Shown here piece after piece: positions 31,296 through 39,640 of a stretch of 64,000 bases of DNA. The translations under genes were made by a program, and so were the position numbers. How positions within the stretch are numbered: position 1 is the first letter of the stretch; each line of letters opens with the position of its first letter. The notes under the pieces were generated by a model. It did no database searches. It was not told the DNA's origin and saw only the letters and a program-made list of their open reading frames with translations. This stretch comes from Rhodothermales bacterium. GTDB taxonomy: Bacteria > Bacteroidota > Rhodothermia > Rhodothermales > JANQRZ01. The DNA lies in assembly GCA_039944855.1 (NCBI GenBank), contig JBDUXZ010000020.1, positions 124,001 to 188,000 on the forward strand, in the 5' to 3' direction.

Positions 31296-32072
31296 TCAGC
31301 CCTCGGCGGCTTCGGCTTCGGCCTTCTGCGTTTCGGCTTCCTGCTGGCGCTTGTCCTGCTCGGCCTTCTGCGCCTCGCGCTCCATCTCGCCGGCGCGCGA
31401 GCCCTCGGCAATCGCGTCGGCGATCGCGCGGGTCACGACCTGGATGGACTTCATCGCGTCGTCGTTGGCAGGGATGCCGTAGTCGACGAGGTCGGGGTCG
31501 CAGTTGGTGTCGAGGAGGGCGAAGACGGGGATGTCGAGCTTGCGCGCTTCCTGGACCGCGATGTGCTCGCGGTTGGTGTCGACGACGAAGAGGGCGTTCG
31601 GGAGGCGGCCCATGTCGGCGATGCCGCCGAGCGTCTTCTCGAGCTTCTCGCGCTCGCGGGACCGCGTCAGACGCTCCTTCTTCTTAAGCTGGGAGAACGT
31701 GCCGTCCTGCTCTTCGCGGGCGAGCTGCTCCATGCGGCGGATCGAGCGGCGGATCGTCTGGAAGTTGGTGAGCATGCCGCCGAGCCACCGCTCGGTGACG
31801 TAGGGCATCCCGGCGCGCTCGGCCTCGGTCTTCACGATCTCCTGCGCCTGCTTCTTCGTGCCGACGAAGAGGATCTTCCGGCCCTTCCCGGCGATGCGCC
31901 CGGCGGCCTCGGCGGCCTCGTCGAGCATCGCCTTCGACTGCTTGAGGTCGATGATGTGGATGCCGTTGCGCTCCATGAAGATGTAGGGGGCCATCTTCGG
32001 GTTCCAACGGCTGGTGAGGTGCCCGAAGTGGGACCCCGCGCGCAACATGTCTTCGATTGACGCTTGTGCCAT
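31296..32072 (-). CDS. rpsB: 30S ribosomal protein S2
   Basis: A 258-residue protein: [91 protein letters not shown] and [21 protein letters not shown] are all S2 signatures. The C-terminal tail after about residue 225 is Glu/Ala/Gln rich and probably disordered. It follows rpsI on the same strand after 134 bp. Confidence 0.97.
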   Translation of the reverse strand: MAQASIEDMLRAGSHFGHLTSRWNPKMAPYIFMERNGIHIIDLKQSKAMLDEAAEAAGRIAGKGRKILFVGTKKQAQEIVKTEAERAGMPYVTERWLGGMLTNFQTIRRSIRRMEQLAREEQDGTFSQLKKKERLTRSREREKLEKTLGGIADMGRLPNALFVVDTNREHIAVQEARKLDIPVFALLDTNCDPDLVDYGIPANDDAMKSIQVVTRAIADAIAEGSRAGEMEREAQKAEQDKRQQEAETQKAEAEAAEG

Positions 32073-32206
32073 GTAATAAGGTTGGGTTTAAACCGCCACC
32101 GCCGTCGTCTGCGGACGGCGACCCCTGGGGCTGAGCCCCGGGAGCACCCGCCGCCGCATCGGGCAGTGTGTGTGATAGAAAAGCGAGAGGCGTCCGCGGG
32201 AGCGGC

Positions 32207-32599
32207 TTACCGCTTCGAGAACTGGAAGCGTTTGCGCGCCTTGGGCTGCCCGTACTTCTTGCGCTCGACCATGCGCGGGTCGCGCGTCAGAAGGCCGGCG
32301 TCGCGGAGCGGCTTGCGGAGCTCCTCGTTGTACTCGAGGAGGGCGCGGGCGATGCCGAGCTGCGTGGCCTCGGCCTGGCCGGTGAGGCCGCCGCCCTTCG
32401 CGTTCACGAGCACGTCGAACTGGCCGTCCGTGCCCGTCACCGTGAACGGCGCGCGGAGGGCGCGCTGCCGCGCCTCGGTCGGGAGGTAGGTCGCGAGCGG
32501 CTTCTTGTTGATGACGATCTCGCCGCTGCCGGGGCGGAGGTAGACGCGCGCCGTGGCGGTCTTACGCCGGCCGATCGCCTGATACTGGGTCAATGCCAT
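32207..32599 (-). CDS. rpsI: 30S ribosomal protein S9
   Basis: A 130-residue protein, [20 protein letters not shown], with [31 protein letters not shown] and the basic C-terminus [16 protein letters not shown] that reaches the P-site tRNA. It is 34 bp downstream of rplM, the universal L13-S9 pair. Confidence 0.97.
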   Translation of the reverse strand: MALTQYQAIGRRKTATARVYLRPGSGEIVINKKPLATYLPTEARQRALRAPFTVTGTDGQFDVLVNAKGGGLTGQAEATQLGIARALLEYNEELRKPLRDAGLLTRDPRMVERKKYGQPKARKRFQFSKR

Positions 32600-32633
32600 G
32601 GGACTGGATTAAACGTGGTGAAGGCGGGGCGTT

Positions 32634-33077
32634 TTAGAGTTCGAGCGGCTGGGGGCTCTGGGCCTCGTGCGGGTGCTCGGACCCGGCGTAGACCTTGAGC
32701 TTCTTCGCCATCGCGCGGCCGAGACGGTTGTGGGGCAGCATGCCCTTCACCGCGTTCTCGATGATGAACGTCGGCTTCTTCGCGCGCATCTCGCGCGGCG
32801 TGGCCGTGGAGACGCCGCCGGGGTAGCCGCTGTGGCTGAAGTACTCCTTGTCCGTCTCCTTCTTCCCGGTGAACCGCGCCTTCTCCGCGTTCACGACGAC
32901 GACGAAGTCGCCCGTGTCGAGGTGCGGCGTGTACGACGGCTTGTGCTTGCCGCGCAGAATCGCGGCCACGCGCGCGGCGAGCCGCCCGACGACTTGGTTC
33001 TGGGCGTCGACGACGTGCCACTGCTGGTCGATCTCGTTGACCTTGGCGGGGACGGTCTTGAAGCTGTTGTGGTCCAT
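32634..33077 (-). CDS. rplM: 50S ribosomal protein L13
   Basis: A 147-residue protein starting [20 protein letters not shown], with [50 protein letters not shown] and [20 protein letters not shown]. Upstream in-frame Met codons add residues unlike L13, so 33077 was used. A perfect TAAATTTG box lies about 95 bases upstream, and the gene heads the rplM-rpsI pair. Confidence 0.97.
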   Translation of the reverse strand: MDHNSFKTVPAKVNEIDQQWHVVDAQNQVVGRLAARVAAILRGKHKPSYTPHLDTGDFVVVVNAEKARFTGKKETDKEYFSHSGYPGGVSTATPREMRAKKPTFIIENAVKGMLPHNRLGRAMAKKLKVYAGSEHPHEAQSPQPLEL

Positions 33078-33171
33078 AACTGAAAGCGTAGAAACGAGGG
33101 GCCGCACGATCGCGTGCGCGACGGCGCGGCGGGAGCAGGGCAAGGTAGGGAGAGGAGCGCGTGCGGGAAAG

Positions 33172-33179
33172 CAAATTTA
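33172..33179 (-). promoter_or_regulatory. -7 promoter box for rplM-rpsI
   Basis: Minus-strand TAAATTTG matches TAnnTTTG exactly. It is about 95 bases upstream of rplM, leaving a leader long enough for autoregulation. Confidence 0.6.
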
Positions 33180-33282
33180 GAAAGAAGCCGCGCGCCACAA
33201 TCTCCCCGCGTCCGCGCGCTTCGCCACGCGCCGCAGACCAACGGCACCCTCCCGACGCGGTTCCTGCTTAATCCTTGCTTCG

Positions 33283-33288
33283 TATCTT
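33283..33288 (+). promoter_or_regulatory. -7-like box for the ECF sigma gene
   Basis: TATCTT 47 bases before the chosen sigma-factor ATG, in a short AT-richer run. It is the same motif found ahead of several other genes in the window. Confidence 0.4.
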
Positions 33289-33334
33289 CGACCGCGCGCT
33301 TGCTCTCCCCTCTTCTTCCCTCCAGTCGCTGCCC

Positions 33335-33976
33335 ATGCCGCTCAAGGCCACCATGCGCTCGCTGGACGAGGTCGCCGCCCACCTCCCCTTCCACGTCGAT
33401 GACCTGGACGCAGCGAACGCGGCCTTCCAGCGCTGGCAGGAGACCGGGCGCGCCGAAGACCTCGAACTCGTCGAGCTCTGGACGTACTGCTACACCCGGC
33501 GTTACTTCATCGCAAAGTTCCTGCGGGATAGCGTCCACGGCCCCACAGCCCTCGACCAGCTCGTCGGCAAGGCGTTCACGAAGGCGCGGAATAATCTGGA
33601 GAACGTGCGGCAGCCCGAGCGTTTCGCGAACTGGGTCAGCGTGATCTGTCGCCACACGTTCCTCAACTTCCTCCGCCGCTACCGCGGCGAGCACGCCGTC
33701 CTCGACGAAGCGCGCCTCCCCGCTCCCCCGAGGCCCGAGCACTTCGAGCACGACCGCCGCACCACCCGCCGCGCCGTCGAGCACGCCATCGGACGCCTCC
33801 CGCCATCGCTGCAGGAGGTGGCTCGTCTGAAGTTTCTGGAGGACCGCCCGTACGAGTACATCGTCGAGGCGACGGGCCGGCCCGCAGCGTCGGTGCGGTC
33901 GTACGTCAACAAAGCCGTCGTCCGGCTCCGCGAAGACCCGGAGTTGCTCGCGCTGCTTCACGAGTTCCAGACGTAA
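33335..33976 (+). CDS. ECF-type RNA polymerase sigma factor
   Basis: A 213-residue group 4 sigma factor. Region 2 covers roughly residues 25-105 (TYCYTRRYFIAKFLRDSVHG, FANWVSVICRHTFLNFLRRY). Region 4 covers about 145-205 and shows AIGRLPPSLQEVARLKFLED, YEYIVEATGRPAASVRSYVNKAVVRLRED with its helix-turn-helix. It would direct polymerase to a stress or envelope regulon. The next gene, 120 bp downstream on the same strand, encodes a single-helix membrane protein with a cytosolic N-terminus and is the likely anti-sigma. MPLKATMRS was taken as start; an upstream in-frame ATG is possible. Confidence 0.88.
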   Translation: MPLKATMRSLDEVAAHLPFHVDDLDAANAAFQRWQETGRAEDLELVELWTYCYTRRYFIAKFLRDSVHGPTALDQLVGKAFTKARNNLENVRQPERFANWVSVICRHTFLNFLRRYRGEHAVLDEARLPAPPRPEHFEHDRRTTRRAVEHAIGRLPPSLQEVARLKFLEDRPYEYIVEATGRPAASVRSYVNKAVVRLREDPELLALLHEFQT

Positions 33977-34096
33977 CAGAGGTTACGGGCGCCGGGCCCT
34001 CGGTGTCTATTCGTTCAATCTCCACCCTGACTCCGACTCCCCGCTCGACGGACACGCCGCTCTGCTACTCGATCGGCCCTTTGGTATCGCCTTCTC

Positions 34097-35113
34097 ATGG
34101 AAGATCTCGAACACCTCCTCCTGAATTACGACGACTTGCCGGCGGCCGAGCGAGCGCAGGCGGACGCCTACCTCGACGCGCACCCCGGCGCAGCGTCCGT
34201 GCTCGCCGAGGGCCGTGCGCTACGTGGCCTGCTCGAACAGGCGGCTCGCGCTGGCGCGGATCTACCCGACGCCGAGTCCATCGCGCACTACGTCGCTGCA
34301 CGGCACATGGCGCACCACCCCCTGCCCTCCGACCTCGCTGCCCTCGAGCAACGGATCGAAGCCGCCCTCGCTGCGCATCCCGATGTGGAGCGCCAGTTCA
34401 GCATGATGCAGGACCGGCTCAGGACGCTCACGGCGGAGGCCGAGTCGCCGCGGGCGCAGTTCGAGCGGCTCACCGGGCGGCGGCTGGGAGGGGCGCAACC
34501 GAAGGAGACCGCCAGCCCACTGCCCTTCGCCCCACTCCCGGAGCCTCCTGTAGAGCACCGCAACCCCTCCGAACGCCGCGCCCGTTCGGGCGGGTGGCGG
34601 ACCTCCGTCGCGGACTACGCCGCGATCCCGTTTTTACAGCGCGTATCGCTGCCTCGACTCGCCTTCGCAGCCTCGTTCGTGCTCGTGTTGGTTTACGGTA
34701 GCCTCTTCGTCGCCAGCCGCGCGGGGCAACCGCGTACGGTCCGCCTCGCCGACCTCGGCGCCGTAGAGTCCGAGTTCGCTGGCCTCCGTCTTCGTGGCGC
34801 CGACGGCGTGATGGACCCGGCCGCCGACCGCTACGCCGCCGCGCTCGAAACGCTCCACGACGCCCGGACCTCCGTGCTCGGCCTGTTTCCGAGCTACGAC
34901 GCCGAAGGGCTCGGCGACACGGTGCACCTGCTCGAAGAGACCATCACGCTGGGCGGGGAAGACTCCGCGCTCGGGCTCGAAGCGTGGTTCCTCATCGGCA
35001 AGATCCTGCTCTACGAAGGGGAGACCGACGCAGCCCGCGATGCCTTCCGGATCGTCGTTGATCGGCAGGGGCCGAGCGCGCCGGACGCGCAACGCTTCCT
35101 CGACCAACTCTGA
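34097..35113 (+). CDS. Probable anti-sigma factor with periplasmic TPR-like domain
   Basis: A 338-residue protein. The N-terminal part (MEDLEHLLLNYDDLPAAERAQADAYL) looks like an anti-sigma zinc-finger-type helical domain without the Cys/His ligands. One transmembrane helix lies at about 187-208 (LAFAASFVLVLVYGSLFVAS). The C-terminal part has two helical repeats (LEAWFLIGKILLYEGETDAARDAFRIV) like TPRs. Placement directly after an ECF sigma gene supports sequestration of that sigma at the membrane, with the outer domain sensing. Function is inferred. Confidence 0.65.
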   Translation: MEDLEHLLLNYDDLPAAERAQADAYLDAHPGAASVLAEGRALRGLLEQAARAGADLPDAESIAHYVAARHMAHHPLPSDLAALEQRIEAALAAHPDVERQFSMMQDRLRTLTAEAESPRAQFERLTGRRLGGAQPKETASPLPFAPLPEPPVEHRNPSERRARSGGWRTSVADYAAIPFLQRVSLPRLAFAASFVLVLVYGSLFVASRAGQPRTVRLADLGAVESEFAGLRLRGADGVMDPAADRYAAALETLHDARTSVLGLFPSYDAEGLGDTVHLLEETITLGGEDSALGLEAWFLIGKILLYEGETDAARDAFRIVVDRQGPSAPDAQRFLDQL

Positions 35114-35137
35114 CGCGCACGCGCTTGAACAGGCGAC

Positions 35138-35177
35138 GGGCTGCCAGCCGAGTGCTGGCAGCCCGCCGTCATTTTTT
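35138..35177 (+). terminator. Intrinsic terminator after the sigma/anti-sigma pair
   Basis: Perfect 11-bp stem GGGCTGCCAGC / GCTGGCAGCCC, 5-base loop, followed by GCCGTCATTTTTT. It lies 25 bases past the stop and just before the convergent dnaN gene. Confidence 0.9.
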
Positions 35178-35194
35178 CGCAGCGGGGCACGCCG

Positions 35195-36331
35195 TTACGC
35201 GTACGTGTTGAGCATCACCGGCATGATGAGCATCAGCATGTCCTCGCCGTCGGCCTGCTCGGCGGGCGTCACGACGCCGGCGCGGTTCGGCGACGAGAAC
35301 TCGAACACGACGTCTTCGCCGCCGACGTTCGAGAGGACTTCAGTGAGGTAGACCGAGTTGAAGCCGATCTCCATCGCCGGCCCCTCGTACTCGCAGAGCA
35401 CGCGCTCCTTCGCCTCGCTCGCCCGCTCGATGTCCTCGGCCGAGATCGTGAGCTGGTTCGGCTCCATCTTCAGCCGGATCTGGTGCGTCATCGACGACGA
35501 GTAGAGCGCGACACGGCGGACGGCGTTGAGGAGCGCGTCGCGGCTCACGCTCAGCCGCTTGTCGTTCTCGACCGGGATGACGGCTTCGTAGTTCGGGTAC
35601 TGCTCGTCGATCATCCGCCCCATCACTTGCACGTCGCCGAAGTCGAAGCCGACGTAGCCGCCGCCGACGCGGATCGTGCACGCCTCGTCGCCGGCCACGC
35701 GGGCGGTCAGGCTCAGCGCCTTCTCCGGCACCACGAAGTCGAGCGGCTCTTCGGCCGACATCGCATCGAGCACGAGCTTCACGAGCCGGTGGCCGTCGGT
35801 GGCGACGACGCGGCTGTGCTCGGGGCGGATCTGGAAGTAGATCCCCATCATCGCCGGGCGGAGGGCGTCTTTCGAGACGGCGAAGCCGGTCTTGCTGATG
35901 GCGCGCTTGACGAGCCCTCCAGCCGTTTCGATCTCGCGCTCGCCTTCGAGCGACGGGAGCGCCGGGTAGTCCGCGCCGTCGAAGCCGACCATCTTGTAGC
36001 GGCCCTGATCTGTCGTCAGCTCCACCTGGAAATCGCCGTCGGAGGAGAAGGTGATGGGGAGCGCCGGGAGGGCGCGCAGCGTGTCGAGCAGTCGTTTCGC
36101 GGGGACAGCCACGCGCTCGGTCGGGCCGTCGGACGCGCCGTTCGACTCGAACTGCACGTGGAGGCGCTGGACGATCGAGATCTCGAGGTCGGTCGCGGCG
36201 AGGCGGAGCGTGTCGCCCTCCTTCTCGAAGAGGACGCATTCGAGGATGGGGAGCGTGCTCTTGCTCGGGACGGCTCCGTTGACGGCGGTGAGCGCCTTCT
36301 GCAGATCGGCGCTGGAGACGGTGAACTTCAT
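35195..36331 (-). CDS. dnaN: DNA polymerase III beta subunit (sliding clamp)
   Basis: A 378-residue clamp in three repeated domains. The N-terminus MKFTVSSADLQKALTAVNGAVPSKSTLPIL is typical. Others are FVVPEKALSLTARV, YPNYEAVIPVENDKRLSVSRDALLNAVRRVALYSS (cut here for brevity across domains 2-3) and the C-terminal LMLIMPVMLN, equivalent to the MPMR end that binds partner peptides. It follows dnaA in the same direction with a 125-bp gap, the usual order at an origin. Confidence 0.97.
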   Translation of the reverse strand: MKFTVSSADLQKALTAVNGAVPSKSTLPILECVLFEKEGDTLRLAATDLEISIVQRLHVQFESNGASDGPTERVAVPAKRLLDTLRALPALPITFSSDGDFQVELTTDQGRYKMVGFDGADYPALPSLEGEREIETAGGLVKRAISKTGFAVSKDALRPAMMGIYFQIRPEHSRVVATDGHRLVKLVLDAMSAEEPLDFVVPEKALSLTARVAGDEACTIRVGGGYVGFDFGDVQVMGRMIDEQYPNYEAVIPVENDKRLSVSRDALLNAVRRVALYSSSMTHQIRLKMEPNQLTISAEDIERASEAKERVLCEYEGPAMEIGFNSVYLTEVLSNVGGEDVVFEFSSPNRAGVVTPAEQADGEDMLMLIMPVMLNTYA

Positions 36332-36456
36332 GGCGGGACTCGGAGGTGTCGGAGGACGCTAAAGATCGGGTGCGTACGGATGGGGATCTACGATTGCGGC
36401 TTGCGGATTGGTCCCGTTCAGCTCCCGGTCCAACATCCGCACCGCGCGATCCCCAA

Positions 36457-38031
36457 TCAGCGGGTGTGGAGTTCGAGCTTGCGGCGGATCTCGTCGATGA
36501 TCTCGCGGAACTTGTGGTCCGTGTCGATCTGGTTCTCGACGCTCTGGTTCGCATGGATCACCGTCGAGTGGTCGCGCCCGCCGAAGTGGAGGCCGATGGT
36601 TTTGAGCGAGTGCTTCGTGAACTGCTTCGCGAAGTACATCGCCACCTGCCGCGCCTGCACGACCTCACGCTTGCGGGTCCGGGCGCGGACGAGGTCCTCG
36701 GGGATTTTGAAGTACTCGCAGACGATCTGCTGGATCTGCTCGACGCCGAGCGAGACGCGCGTTTCTTTGATGAGGTCGCGGAGGACTTCGCGGGCGAGTT
36801 CAAGGTCGATGTCGCGGCCGTGGAGCGTGGAGTGCGCGAGGAGCCGGATCAGCGAGCCTTCGAGCTCGCGGATGTTGCTCTTCACGTTGTGCGCGACGAA
36901 CTCGATCACCTCGGGGTCGACTTCAATCCCGTCATCCTCCGCCTTCCGCTGGAGGATCGCGATGCGCGTTTCGAGTTCGGGCTGCTGGACGTCGGCCGAG
37001 AGGCCCCACTGGAAGCGGGAGAGCAAGCGCTCCTCGATGCCCTCGATGTCTTTCGGCGGCCGGTCGGCGGAGAGGATGATCTGCTTGCCGGCTTGGTGGA
37101 GCGCGTTGAAGATGTGGAAGAACTCCTCCTGCGTCTTCTCCTTCCCCCCGAAGAACTGCACGTCGTCGACGATGAGCAGGTCGATCTGCCGGTAGAACAG
37201 GCTGAAGTCGGAGGCGCGGTTGTTCTGGATCGCCTGGACGAACTGCGTCGTGAACCGCTCCGACGAGACGTAGAGGACGGAGTCGCTCTTGTGGTGCTCG
37301 CGGACGTAGTTGCCGACGGCCTGGATGAGGTGGGTCTTGCCGAGCCCGACGCCGCCGTAGATCAGGAACGGGTTGAACGCGGTTGAGCCGGGCTGCTGCG
37401 CGATGGCCCACGAGGCGCTGCGCGCGAGCCGGTTGCAGTCGCCTTCGATGAAGCTGTCGAAGACGTACGAGGCGTTGAGCTGGCTGTCGACTTTGACTTT
37501 CTGAACGCCGGGGATCGCGAAGGGGTTGGCGATGGGCGGCGGTGCGGGCTGGGCGTGCGAGGGCTCGGGAGGGCGACGCGTGGTCCGGGGCCGCTGGCTC
37601 TCGGCCGAGCGCGGTGGCGGCGTCTCGCCGCCCGTAGACCGGCCGGGCTGCGCCGGGGGGGCGCCGGGGGCCGTCGGGGGTCGCGCGGGGAGTTGCATCG
37701 AGGAACCGCTGTGCTCCCCCTGCTCCTCCTTCTCGATGACGATATCGTAGTAGAGCCGCCCGCCCGGCCCGAGCACCTTCGTCACGGTCTTCCGCAGCAG
37801 GCCGAAGTAGTGCTCCTCCAACCACTCGTAGTAGAAGCGGCTGGGGAGTTGGATCGTCAGCTTCGTGATCCCGTCCTCCTGTTCCAGCCCTACGGCTTTC
37901 AGCGGCTCAAACCACGTCTTAAAGCTCTGCCGGTTGATGTTGTCCCCGATGATGGCCAGGCAAGCGCTCCACACCGCGTCCGGAGAGGCATCCGTATCGA
38001 CAGGGCGGGAGGGCTCGGAGGCGTCTTTCAT
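36457..38031 (-). CDS. dnaA: Chromosomal replication initiator protein DnaA
   Basis: A 524-residue AAA+ initiator that binds DnaA boxes and melts oriC. Domain I (1-105) has CLAIIGDNINRQSFKTWFEP. Domain II is a Pro-rich linker at about 113-172. Domain III carries Walker A GGVGLGKTH near 226-234 and Walker B LLIVDDVQFF near 285-294. Domain IV holds the DNA-binding helix-turn-helix with GRDHSTVIHA near the C-terminus. It is transcribed away from the putative origin, with dnaN following. Confidence 0.98.
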   Translation of the reverse strand: MKDASEPSRPVDTDASPDAVWSACLAIIGDNINRQSFKTWFEPLKAVGLEQEDGITKLTIQLPSRFYYEWLEEHYFGLLRKTVTKVLGPGGRLYYDIVIEKEEQGEHSGSSMQLPARPPTAPGAPPAQPGRSTGGETPPPRSAESQRPRTTRRPPEPSHAQPAPPPIANPFAIPGVQKVKVDSQLNASYVFDSFIEGDCNRLARSASWAIAQQPGSTAFNPFLIYGGVGLGKTHLIQAVGNYVREHHKSDSVLYVSSERFTTQFVQAIQNNRASDFSLFYRQIDLLIVDDVQFFGGKEKTQEEFFHIFNALHQAGKQIILSADRPPKDIEGIEERLLSRFQWGLSADVQQPELETRIAILQRKAEDDGIEVDPEVIEFVAHNVKSNIRELEGSLIRLLAHSTLHGRDIDLELAREVLRDLIKETRVSLGVEQIQQIVCEYFKIPEDLVRARTRKREVVQARQVAMYFAKQFTKHSLKTIGLHFGGRDHSTVIHANQSVENQIDTDHKFREIIDEIRRKLELHTR

Positions 38032-38198
38032 TCGGGGAGCAGCGCGCGGCGTGGGGAGGGGTTAGGAAACTACGTTACAGAACCTTCACAATCGGGAGAG
38101 GAGCGGAGACGCGAGCGCGTGACGGCGGAAGCAACCCGGCGCCCAAAATAGTCGGAGAGTTGGAAGCCGTGCAAGGTGGGAGACGGGCCTGCGTCGAG

Positions 38199-38207
38199 TT
38201 ATTCACA
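38199..38207 (+). promoter_or_regulatory. DnaA box TTATTCACA
   Basis: One mismatch from the TTATCCACA consensus; nearest box to dnaA. Confidence 0.6.
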
Positions 38208-38283
38208 ACCGCCACCCACGGTGCAGGAGTGTGGGACGGGAGGGGGGCCCTCATGCAAGCGGCCTGATCCATTTACCAACATC

Positions 38284-38292
38284 TTATCCACA
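38284..38292 (+). promoter_or_regulatory. DnaA box TTATCCACA (perfect)
   Basis: Exact consensus match just left of the AT-rich run, so a strong candidate for the core initiator site. Confidence 0.8.
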
Positions 38293-38436
38293 CTACAAAC
38301 AACATGCTCAAGGTGATAAATTTCAAATACTTGTATTGCTCGTGTGTATTTCAGGCGCAGGAGACCCGCCCTCCTCCTCAGAAACCCCGGGCTCGCAGCG
38401 GCGGGAGCAGCAGCGAGCGTACTGCTTGTCAACAAG

Positions 38437-38445
38437 TTGTTCACA
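38437..38445 (+). promoter_or_regulatory. DnaA box-like TTGTTCACA
   Basis: Two mismatches from consensus. It overlaps an inverted CTTGT/ACAAG arrangement. Confidence 0.5.
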
Positions 38446-38654
38446 AGTGCGCCCGCCCGCCCGTACGCCCCCGCCGAACAAAGAGCAAGCCCGGTTCCGA
38501 TCTTCTCGCGGAGTTTGAGAACGCTACTCTCGCAGACATCCGCCCCCCTCTCTACGGTAGCCCACAAGGCCATTTGCTGTCAAGTCTCTGTTGATGTGGT
38601 TTGGTTACAGCTTTGCGCGCGGTCTCGGGCTTGCGGTCGGCAGGGGCGAAAGTG

Positions 38655-38662
38655 TACCTTTT
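38655..38662 (+). promoter_or_regulatory. -7 promoter box for the DUF177-rpmF unit
   Basis: TACCTTTT (7 of 8 to TAnnTTTG), 35 bases before the DUF177 start, at the right edge of the origin region. Confidence 0.5.
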
Positions 38663-38696
38663 CGATTCTGCCCTTTTTCCAGACGCACCGCCCCCG

Positions 38697-39200
38697 ATGC
38701 TCGGCATCGAAACCGCTCCCCTGCCCCCCGGCCTCCACGAGATGACCCTGACGCCTTCGGCGGAAGAGGTCAACCTCGACCCCGAGATGTTCGACAGCAT
38801 CACGGTAGAGATCCGGCTGGACCACGAGCAGGAGCGGGATCTCATCGCTTTCACGGCGCGGGCGACGGCGACGCTGGAGTGCGACCGGACCCTCGTGCCG
38901 TTCCAGCAGCGGGTCAAAGGTACGTACGCCGTGCTGTTCGTGCTCCCGGAACACCTCGACCGCTACACGACGGCGGAGGGGAGCGACGAGGACGTCCGCC
39001 CGCTCCCCGAACCGGGCAACGAACTCGACCTCACCGACCCCGTCCGCGACACGCTCCTCCTCGCCCTCCCGACCCGCCGCGTCGCGCCAGGCGCCGAGGA
39101 CGAAGACCTGCCCGTGACGTTCGGCGCGCTCACCGACGCGGACGGCAACACGATCGACCCTCGCTGGGACGCCCTCAAGAAGCTCCGCGACTCTCAATAA
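38697..39200 (+). CDS. DUF177 (YceD-like) protein
   Basis: A 167-residue acidic protein, MLGIETAPLPPGLHEMTLTP..., with the DUF177 core ATATLECDRTLVPFQQRVKGTYAVLF and DLTDPVRDTLLLALPTR. The C-terminus has the partial DPRWDALKKLRD. YceD/DUF177 proteins are encoded before rpmF almost universally and take part in 23S rRNA/ribosome biogenesis in several lineages. The usual CxxC pair is reduced to a single Cys here. The start was set just after the -7 box; an earlier ATG at 38601 would precede that promoter. Confidence 0.9.
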   Translation: MLGIETAPLPPGLHEMTLTPSAEEVNLDPEMFDSITVEIRLDHEQERDLIAFTARATATLECDRTLVPFQQRVKGTYAVLFVLPEHLDRYTTAEGSDEDVRPLPEPGNELDLTDPVRDTLLLALPTRRVAPGAEDEDLPVTFGALTDADGNTIDPRWDALKKLRDSQ

Positions 39201-39245
39201 CGCACCCCCTGGCCGATGCCGGCCTTTGAACCATCGACCTGACCC

Positions 39246-39434
39246 ATGGCTAATCCGAAGCGCAAGAACTCGAAGGCCCGCACCGCCAAGCGGCGCTCGC
39301 AGTACAAGATCACCTCGACGCCCGAAGTGCACGAGTGCCCCAACTGCGGCAACGCCAAGATGTACCACCGCGCCTGCCCGACCTGCGGCAGCTACCGCGG
39401 GCGCACCGTCGTCGAGCGCCCGGATTACGCGTAA
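39246..39434 (+). CDS. rpmF: 50S ribosomal protein L32
   Basis: A 62-residue protein, MANPKRKNSKARTAKRRSQ, with the zinc ribbon CPNC ... CPTC and YRGRTVV. It is 45 bp after DUF177. A strong terminator follows 44 bases after its stop, ending this transcript before plsX. Confidence 0.97.
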   Translation: MANPKRKNSKARTAKRRSQYKITSTPEVHECPNCGNAKMYHRACPTCGSYRGRTVVERPDYA

Positions 39435-39478
39435 GCGCCTGGCGTCTCGGCCCGGAACGGCCTGCGGTATCTCCTCCT

Positions 39479-39534
39479 AAACGCACGCCCCGCGCGTCGC
39501 CGACTCGTCGGACGCTCGCGCGGGGCGTGCGTTT
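39479..39534 (+). terminator. Strong hairpin terminator after rpmF
   Basis: Perfect 18-bp inverted repeat (AAACGCACGCCCCGCGCG and complement) with a 20-base loop and a T-tract (GTTTG) at the right foot. Confidence 0.88.
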
Positions 39535-39550
39535 GTCTGGGCGCGCTCCG

Positions 39551-39558
39551 TATCTTTA
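39551..39558 (+). promoter_or_regulatory. -7 promoter box for plsX
   Basis: TATCTTTA (7 of 8 to TAnnTTTG), 82 bases before plsX and just past the rpmF terminator. A TTTG lies 15 bases upstream of it. Confidence 0.5.
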
Positions 39559-39640
39559 CGCCCTCCCCGGCCTCGCGCCGCTCCTCCTCTCTCATCGCAA
39601 CGCAGCCCTCGGGCTGTCAAGCACCCAACGTCGAGATCCA

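Larger units (their letters stand above)
38040..38600. other. Putative chromosomal replication origin (oriC)
   Basis: A gene-free stretch of about 660 bp between divergent dnaA and DUF177-rpmF genes. It holds three plus-strand DnaA-box-like sites, TTATTCACA, TTATCCACA (perfect) and TTGTTCACA, and an AT-rich run at about 38310-38350 in an otherwise GC-rich genome. The coding strand of most genes flips here. Position, boxes and strand switch agree; no unwinding assay is implied. Confidence 0.8.
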
